Shown: positions 5,011-10,869 of the stretch, piece by piece
Layout of the letters: each line of letters starts with the position of its first letter
Numbering within the stretch: position 1 is the stretch's first letter
Assembly (NCBI GenBank): GCA_002336475.1
Contig: DDCX01000114.1
Location: 23,894-34,762, forward strand
DNA: 10,869 nucleotides
DNA from: Flavobacteriales bacterium UBA1995
GTDB taxonomy: Bacteria > Bacteroidota > Bacteroidia > Flavobacteriales_D > Sanyastnellaceae
Direction: 5' to 3'
Notes under the pieces: generated by a model
The model's database searches: none
What the model was told of the DNA's origin: nothing
The model's input: the letters and a program-made list of their open reading frames with translations, nothing else
Program-made: the position numbers and the translations under genes

Positions 5011-8000
5011 TTATTGCGTGAGATTGAAGCGCAGCGCAATGCCGCTTTTCACGTTGGTTGTAGCAAAGCTGGTCGACACCTTGGGACGGGTCAGCTGCTC
5101 GTCAAAGAAGGCCTGCAGGATCAATTTCCTCGAAACCTCCAAGTCTGCACTGAATTTGATGCTGGCCACTTTTTGACCTGCAGTCACCTGGTTCTCTCGG
5201 TTGTCCACTCCTGCAGGACCACCTGCTGTCGGGGCAAATGGATCCAACTTTCGGATGATGGTGGCATTGTCCCTGACGGTAATGTCGAGCCTCAGCACCA
5301 CGTCGGTTTCCTTCAGCATCTGAATGGGAAGCTTGCCACGTGTGCGCAAGAACGGGTTGGGCACATTGGCGATGCGGTACCCGGTTCCAATCACAAGGGC
5401 GCTGCTCTTGGTCTCAGTGATCTGGTTGTTGGTCAATCCGAAGTTGATGGTCCGGTCACGCCGCATTTCCACCTTGATCTGAGGCTCATTCTTGCCGCGC
5501 GCCTTCAGCGTGATGTCAACACCAATGAGGGGCGACATTTGCTCGGAAATGGTCACCTGATTGTATTGACGCTCATTGACCCAGTTGCCGACGACGTCGC
5601 CCGTCGAGGGCAGACCGATGTCGTTCTGCTCGTAGCTCAGGTTGGTCACGTAAGAAGTCGACATCGTGGACCTGTAACTGTGGTTCAATGTGAAGCGCTT
5701 TATCCGGTTCTTGAACAGGTTTCCTTTTGACAACCCGTCATAGCTCACCCTCCAGTTCGGAGCAAGCTTGGTCTTGAACGGGTCCAGCGCCACCTGGTCC
5801 GATTCTTGGCCTGTGTATGCGGCGATGAATGCGGGAATGGTCACCGCTGCATTCGTAGGGCCCCATCCGGAATAGTAGCCCGTAGGCTCGCTGTCGGGCA
5901 GGTTGTAGCTCGACGCATTGAGCCGTTCACTCATGTCGAGCCTGGCCAACTTGAAGTTCCGCCACGTCTCGCTATCGAACGTCTCGTCGTCCTCCACAAA
6001 GGCTGTACCCCACGTCATGATCGTAGAGGTAAAGTTTCCCCCGTCTTGGGGCGATTCGAATTGCCAGTCGCCCAACGCATCGTCAAACCGGAAGAAACTC
6101 TGTTGGTTGCGGCTCTCGGTCCTGCTCGCATCCAGGTCAATTTTCAAATCGTCAATCGGCTCGAGCTGGGCGCGCAAATTGAGCGTAGCTGTGTAGTTCT
6201 CCTGATACGTTTGGTTTTGGTTGGGATTCGCAGACAACCAACCTCGGTCAGCCGCATCCAATGCGAAATCTCCAGTCCGATTTCCCTGAAGGTCGGTGTT
6301 CTGGTGTCCCACAAGGAAGGGAAGTCCAGGTGACTCGAGTGCTTCATCAAAACCGGCGTAGCGCGCCTTGCGGTCTACTGAGAGTCCCGGCAACAGCAAC
6401 CCTTCGTTCCGAGAGTAACTCATGTTCACGCTCTTCACAGACATCATGGCCTTGAGCACAAAAGAAATGGGGTCGATGTACAACGGGGGCTTCTCGTCGT
6501 CATCGAAGTTGCCGAAGCCATCGCGGTCCTCGTTCTCCACCTCCTTCTTTTTCTTTTCCAGCTTCTTCATGGCCTCGCGCTTGCGCTTGCCAGAATTGAT
6601 GTCCTTTAAGAATGGCACCTTGTCATAAAGCGTCTTCAAGCTGGCCTGGGCGTTCAGCGTGATGTCTCGGCTGTTCTGAATGGTGTGGCCCAGTGAATCC
6701 TGTGAGAATGGTGCACGGTCCCAACGGTAGGTGCCCTTGTAGCGCAAATCTGCCGACGTAAAGTCAAGGAGCGGGAACTTGTCCAGTGGCAACTTGTAGC
6801 TCGCCGTCACGGTGTGGTCGTAGGCCGTCACCTCACCAAAGTTTTCAATGTTGGTCAGGACCGTATCGCGGTACTGCGCATAGCTCTCGGCATTGTTCCG
6901 GTCAATCACACCAATGGGCTCACCCACCAATGCCGTGGCACGGCCATTGTAGTCCAATCGCAAGCTCTTGGTAGGGTCCCATTTGACCACATAGTCGCGG
7001 TTCCAATTCCATTGCTTCAACACCTGGGTGCTCACCAGAACGCCGGTTTCAATGCCCAAAAGCTCCGCGGTGTTGTTGCGCACCCTGCTGGCCTCATAGG
7101 TCCTGTCCATGGACATGTTGACCGAGACCTGCTTCAAACCAGTGTAGAAATTGAAGTCTGTCAACCAGCGAATGGCCTTGGAACGGCCCATCCATGCAAA
7201 CGGCTTCACTTCCTTTGGACGGTTGGTGAAGTCATACCGAAGTCCCCCTCTGTAATTGCGGCGCAGGTTGAATTCGGTGTTGATGTCGCGCTGGTAGTTT
7301 TCGGTGTAGGCGAAGTTGGCACTGAGGTTTCCTGGGTCCAGGAATCCAAAGAAACCGCTGCTTTTGTTGCCCCCTCCTCCACGCGAGGCCATACCTGCCG
7401 CTCCCCGCTGCGCTGCAAGCTCACGCTGCTGGGTCACTTCATCAGCTCCTTCCAAGCGCTTCGCAGTCTCTGCCTCCTTGTCTTTTTTGGATTTCTTGTC
7501 CTTGTTTTTTTCCCGGCCACCGAGCTGAGGATCAATCTTGATGTTGGAGAAATTGATGCTTCGAATCCGGTTAATCTGCTGGGATTTTTTCTGACGTGAA
7601 GGCGACAAGCCGGCATCGGCAATCTCAACGTCAGGAGAAAGCGGATCAAATTGTGGGGTGGACACCGTTTCGCTGTAACCCAGGTAGAGCGGCAACTGCA
7701 CCCCGAGGAAGTCCGGTAGGAATTTGCCCAACTGCAACGTCGTGTTGGCATCGACTCCTTGAACGGTTTCCCTCTGACGCTCCTGCACCCTCTGCTCCAA
7801 TCCTCCCCATCCTGGAGTGGACATGTTGGCCGCGACGCTGAGGTTTCCAAGGTCACTCAGAGTCGCCTGCAGTTGTGCCGTAGCTGCCCATCCACCTTCT
7901 TCGTTGAATTCAGACAAACGGAGCTCATTGGCCCACACAATGGCGCATTTCTCCTGCCCATCATCGTCTGCAGCAAACGGATTGGTGTCCTTGTCGGAGT

Positions 8001-10869
8001 TGCGAACTCCGATCATCACCGTGACCACATTGGCCAAGTTGGGGTTACCGCGCACCGCAAAGCGGACATTTCCTTCCAAGCGCTCATACTCTTGGAACAA
8101 CGGGTAGCCCACCGGCCTGGAAACCTTCAATGTTTGGAGGTCCTGAAACCTCAGGTCAATCTCATTGGCTTGCGGCCAGATCTCCGTTTTCTCAGAAGTG
8201 CCCCAAGGGGTGACTTGCAACGGAATCTCGTACTCGTAGTAATTGTCTACGAAGTCAGAACCCAAGCGAATGAAACAGGTCAGGTCATCTGACTCCAGCG
8301 GCTCATCCAACCGCGCTGCCTCGGCGTGCACGAACATCCGGAGGCGCTTGTACATCCGCATGTCGAAGTTGATGTTGCGGTAGGCTGCCCGCGCATCTCC
8401 ATCTTCCAGTCCACACACCTCCAACTGCAGCGACTGCTCGTTGAGTTGTGCCTGGTTCGCTGTCGCCACATTGATCTCACGCAAAATGCCGGGAGGCGTG
8501 ACATAATTGACCGGCTGGCGGTAGCCATTCTCTTCAATGTTCACCGCGCTGATCGCAAACTGGGTGTCCGAAGGGTCATCTGGTTCGACCTCTTGGGGAC
8601 CGGCGAGGCTCTCTTCAAACTTTCTCCATTCACCACGGATCAATTCCAAGCGCGCAAACCTCAGCGTTACAGGCTGCCTCCATCCCTTCATGAAAATCCG
8701 CATAAACCGGATGCTCCTGAAGTCGCTGATGCCTCCTACCCGCGCCTCGAAGTCCCGAATGGGCACTTTGAACTGTAGCCACTTCACCTGACGCGTATCA
8801 CCGTTGGGCATCGTCTTGTCTGCCACCAACACGTCTGACAGGTAATTCCGTCCGATGTTGGCCTCGTTCAATTCGCCAGGACGCAATGGAACCTTGTACT
8901 GGAAATAACTCTCAATAGAACTCAGGGTCAAGTCCTCATTGAGGTCCTCCGTGTTGGGCAAGGTGGTAGAAGCGATGGGATAACCCGAAGGCTGTGCCGT
9001 GCTGCTGTTGCCTTCATAACCGTTAAAGAAGCGGTAACGCTCGAGTACATTCTCGTCATTGGCCTGGGCCACGGGGTCACGGAAATAACGGAAGTCGTCG
9101 GCAGAAGGGTCTTGTGCGATTTGAGCGTAGGCATCGGGATCGAGCGCAGTCTGCAAGCCCGACAACCAGTCCGAGAAAAACGCCTGCTCCTCTTCGGAGT
9201 TCAACCCGTCGAGGCCCACGTCTTGCTGGCTGTAATCTCCTGTAGAGTTGTCAAACGCATTGACCACATTGAAGGTGGATGGATCGGCCACCACACCCCA
9301 GTTTGATTCTACCACTGGCGCAGGTTGATTGGCAGAAGGCAGTCCGTTCTCAAAGGCCAACTGTCCATCGTTGAGCAAGTCCTCACTCACTGATCCCAGG
9401 TTCATGTAGAGCTCGCCCCCGGTGTCATTGGGGCTGTCGTCATTGAAGGGGTCCATCACCCAGAATTGGATATACTCCACGTTGGAAAGCTCAAAGTCCG
9501 TGGTCAACAAAGCCCGCTGAATGCCCCCCCACCGCTCTTCGGGAGCCTGCAATGAGCCGTCTTGGTTCAACCCGGGGACTGGTCCAAGTCCCTCGGCAGG
9601 GACGTAGTTGTATGGTCCTCGGACCGTGGGGTCAAAGGACAGGTCGAATGTGGGCAGGTTCTCTGGCGTACCCAACGGCAACTGCCTGTTGGGAAACACT
9701 TCCTTGTTTTCGACCAAGCGCATCAGGTGATTGGAGCGTACATCCAAATCCACCTGCCCGTCTTGCAAACCTCCACCGAAGAAACTGGGGTCAATGGTGT
9801 ACCAGTTCAGACGGGCGCGGTTGTAGTTGAACAAGAGGCTGTCCTCGACGTCCGCTTCCGGAAAGAGGCTGGGCTGAAGTTTGGGTGTACTGGCCAAACT
9901 CCACTGCGTCCAAGAGCGGATGTCAATCGCACTCTGTGAGCCCTCGAAGTCATCGATGTAGGCGTTGCCCTCCTTGCCCACCGCCCTGCTGTGTCCAGGA
10001 ATCAAGTATGCGGCTTCTGCACTGAGGTTGATGTTGGACGGGGCGGATGCTTTGATGAAAGGCAGCTTGTCAATCATGTCCGTCAGAAACTGACTGGAGC
10101 GGGAATACGTGAAGTCCGCCCCCATGATGGTGTTGTTGACGGGCTCATCGCCAATGTTGACCTTTTGGGTCAAGGGCCTTTCTCTCAAGTTCAAGAACGT
10201 CGCCCCCATGGCCAGGTCCTGACTGGGCGAGTAATCGAAACGCGTTCCAATCATCGTTTTGGTCTGGATGTTGAAGAGGCTGTTGCTTTCCAAGGAGACC
10301 CGGATGGGCTGGCCACTTTCCAGCAATCCGTCGTTGATGATGCGCACCCTACCGAGGTTGTAATCCACGGTATAGTCTTGGTTTTCAATAAGTCGGGCAC
10401 CTCCAGAGGTCACCGTCACCGACCCTTCCGGAATGTTGAGCGCATTCAACATGATCTCCGAGCTCACTTGGCTCTGGTACTGTCCCTTGATCCGAAACCG
10501 GTTCAACGAGGGGATCTGCTGTGCCGCTGTCTTTGTGCTGTCATACAGCGGCTGAAAGACGATGGTCTGAATCAACGACTGGGCCAAATCAGGGTCAGAA
10601 ACCCGCGACTCGATTTGATCGCGCAATGATTTTCCAAACGGCTCAACCGAAGGCAGAAACACCCTTCCATTTTGGCTGTTCATGGTGCCTCCTTGGGTAG
10701 CCGCATTGTCCACAAAGTCGTAGACACCGTCAGGCTGCAGCTGCCCATTGATGTCGATCCGGTCCATTCCGAGAACCTGAATCAGCAGTTCACCTTCCAG
10801 CGGCGCCCGAGGAATGTAATTGAGGTCCACACCGGTAGAGGGGTCGTTGTACCAAACGCCAATCCGGAA
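5011..10869 (-). CDS. sprA: T9SS outer-membrane translocon SprA/Sov (5' end outside window)
   Basis: Outer-membrane pore through which the type IX secretion system exports folded cargo such as gliding adhesins and enzymes; known SprA is a giant beta-barrel of 36 strands that binds PorV and a plug protein. The window holds 1952 codons, open at the right edge. The first residues [20 protein letters not shown] are internal SprA sequence, so roughly 450 N-terminal residues including the signal peptide are missing compared with relatives of about 2400 aa. Clear marks are [20 protein letters not shown] (291-310) and the C-terminal part with [45 protein letters not shown] and the end [28 protein letters not shown] barrel strands. 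Two Lys/Glu-rich segments, near residues 1119-1175 and 1426-1461, are probably non-barrel loops or insertions. The frame is unbroken. It leads the operon sprA-gcvH-vanZ-tonB; its promoter is beyond the right edge. A GTG at 10830 is internal, not the start. Confidence 0.97.
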   Translation of the reverse strand, partial: FRIGVWYNDPSTGVDLNYIPRAPLEGELLIQVLGMDRIDINGQLQPDGVYDFVDNAATQGGTMNSQNGRVFLPSVEPFGKSLRDQIESRVSDPDLAQSLIQTIVFQPLYDSTKTAAQQIPSLNRFRIKGQYQSQVSSEIMLNALNIPEGSVTVTSGGARLIENQDYTVDYNLGRVRIINDGLLESGQPIRVSLESNSLFNIQTKTMIGTRFDYSPSQDLAMGATFLNLRERPLTQKVNIGDEPVNNTIMGADFTYSRSSQFLTDMIDKLPFIKASAPSNINLSAEAAYLIPGHSRAVGKEGNAYIDDFEGSQSAIDIRSWTQWSLASTPKLQPSLFPEADVEDSLLFNYNRARLNWYTIDPSFFGGGLQDGQVDLDVRSNHLMRLVENKEVFPNRQLPLGTPENLPTFDLSFDPTVRGPYNYVPAEGLGPVPGLNQDGSLQAPEERWGGIQRALLTTDFELSNVEYIQFWVMDPFNDDSPNDTGGELYMNLGSVSEDLLNDGQLAFENGLPSANQPAPVVESNWGVVADPSTFNVVNAFDNSTGDYSQQDVGLDGLNSEEEQAFFSDWLSGLQTALDPDAYAQIAQDPSADDFRYFRDPVAQANDENVLERYRFFNGYEGNSSTAQPSGYPIASTTLPNTEDLNEDLTLSSIESYFQYKVPLRPGELNEANIGRNYLSDVLVADKTMPNGDTRQVKWLQFKVPIRDFEARVGGISDFRSIRFMRIFMKGWRQPVTLRFARLELIRGEWRKFEESLAGPQEVEPDDPSDTQFAISAVNIEENGYRQPVNYVTPPGILREINVATANQAQLNEQSLQLEVCGLEDGDARAAYRNINFDMRMYKRLRMFVHAEAARLDEPLESDDLTCFIRLGSDFVDNYYEYEIPLQVTPWGTSEKTEIWPQANEIDLRFQDLQTLKVSRPVGYPLFQEYERLEGNVRFAVRGNPNLANVVTVMIGVRNSDKDTNPFAADDDGQEKCAIVWANELRLSEFNEEGGWAATAQLQATLSDLGNLSVAANMSTPGWGGLEQRVQERQRETVQGVDANTTLQLGKFLPDFLGVQLPLYLGYSETVSTPQFDPLSPDVEIADAGLSPSRQKKSQQINRIRSINFSNIKIDPQLGGREKNKDKKSKKDKEAETAKRLEGADEVTQQRELAAQRGAAGMASRGGGGNKSSGFFGFLDPGNLSANFAYTENYQRDINTEFNLRRNYRGGLRYDFTNRPKEVKPFAWMGRSKAIRWLTDFNFYTGLKQVSVNMSMDRTYEASRVRNNTAELLGIETGVLVSTQVLKQWNWNRDYVVKWDPTKSLRLDYNGRATALVGEPIGVIDRNNAESYAQYRDTVLTNIENFGEVTAYDHTVTASYKLPLDKFPLLDFTSADLRYKGTYRWDRAPFSQDSLGHTIQNSRDITLNAQASLKTLYDKVPFLKDINSGKRKREAMKKLEKKKKEVENEDRDGFGNFDDDEKPPLYIDPISFVLKAMMSVKSVNMSYSRNEGLLLPGLSVDRKARYAGFDEALESPGLPFLVGHQNTDLQGNRTGDFALDAADRGWLSANPNQNQTYQENYTATLNLRAQLEPIDDLKIDLDASRTESRNQQSFFRFDDALGDWQFESPQDGGNFTSTIMTWGTAFVEDDETFDSETWRNFKLARLDMSERLNASSYNLPDSEPTGYYSGWGPTNAAVTIPAFIAAYTGQESDQVALDPFKTKLAPNWRVSYDGLSKGNLFKNRIKRFTLNHSYRSTMSTSYVTNLSYEQNDIGLPSTGDVVGNWVNERQYNQVTISEQMSPLIGVDITLKARGKNEPQIKVEMRRDRTINFGLTNNQITETKSSALVIGTGYRIANVPNPFLRTRGKLPIQMLKETDVVLRLDITVRDNATIIRKLDPFAPTAGGPAGVDNRENQVTAGQKVASIKFSADLEVSRKLILQAFFDEQLTRPKVSTSFATTNVKSGIALRFNLTQ

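Noticed and set aside
5002..10629. Long plus-strand frames inside sprA (for example 5002-5730, 6814-7599, 9991-10629)
   Set aside because: They mirror the codon use of sprA, show no domain signatures, and the minus-strand frame is plainly SprA throughout.
10828..10830. GTG as the start of sprA
   Set aside because: The frame stays open to the window edge and the 13 codons before it ([13 protein letters not shown]) are conserved internal SprA sequence.

Overview
The window looks like a Bacteroidota chromosome, probably of the Flavobacteriales type. The strongest evidence is a nearly complete sprA/sov gene, the outer-membrane translocon of the type IX secretion system, which is restricted to this phylum. 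Supporting signs are an ATP synthase beta subunit with the Bacteroidota-style insertion after [11 protein letters not shown], a TonB protein with a poly-proline plus acidic spacer, no convincing Shine-Dalgarno sites before most starts, and a TAnnTTTG-type promoter element. Base composition is rather GC-rich for the phylum (judged by eye). Gene density is very high and there are no RNA genes, mobile elements or CRISPR arrays; this is core chromosome.

Layout. (1) 1-536, minus strand: the N-terminal third of atpD, leaving the window at its left edge. (2) 537-727: a divergent intergenic region of 191 bp holding a candidate atpD promoter. (3) 728-3423, plus strand: a tightly packed operon of four genes, ribF (flavin kinase/FAD synthetase), a small exported leucine-rich-repeat protein, a NadR-type P-loop kinase and a PnuC-family vitamin transporter. 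Spacing is 7 bp, then overlaps of 19 bp and 4 bp. (4) 3430-10869, minus strand: a second operon read right to left, sprA (5' end beyond the right edge), gcvH, a VanZ-like membrane protein and a TonB energy transducer. pnuC and tonB converge with only 6 bp between their stop codons.

How the genes fit together. The plus-strand operon is a cofactor module. PnuC probably imports nicotinamide riboside and the NadR-like kinase would phosphorylate it to NMN, while RibF converts riboflavin to FMN and FAD. The role of the LRR protein placed between them is unknown. The minus-strand operon joins the T9SS outer-membrane pore with a lipoyl carrier protein, a small membrane protein of unknown role and a TonB-like protein that could link inner-membrane proton motive force to the outer membrane.

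I did not find a clearly new system. The points most worth a second look are the mixed make-up of the two operons, an 11-nt match to the 16S rRNA 3' tail directly before the tonB start codon, and departures from family motifs in RibF, the NadR-like kinase and the VanZ-like protein.
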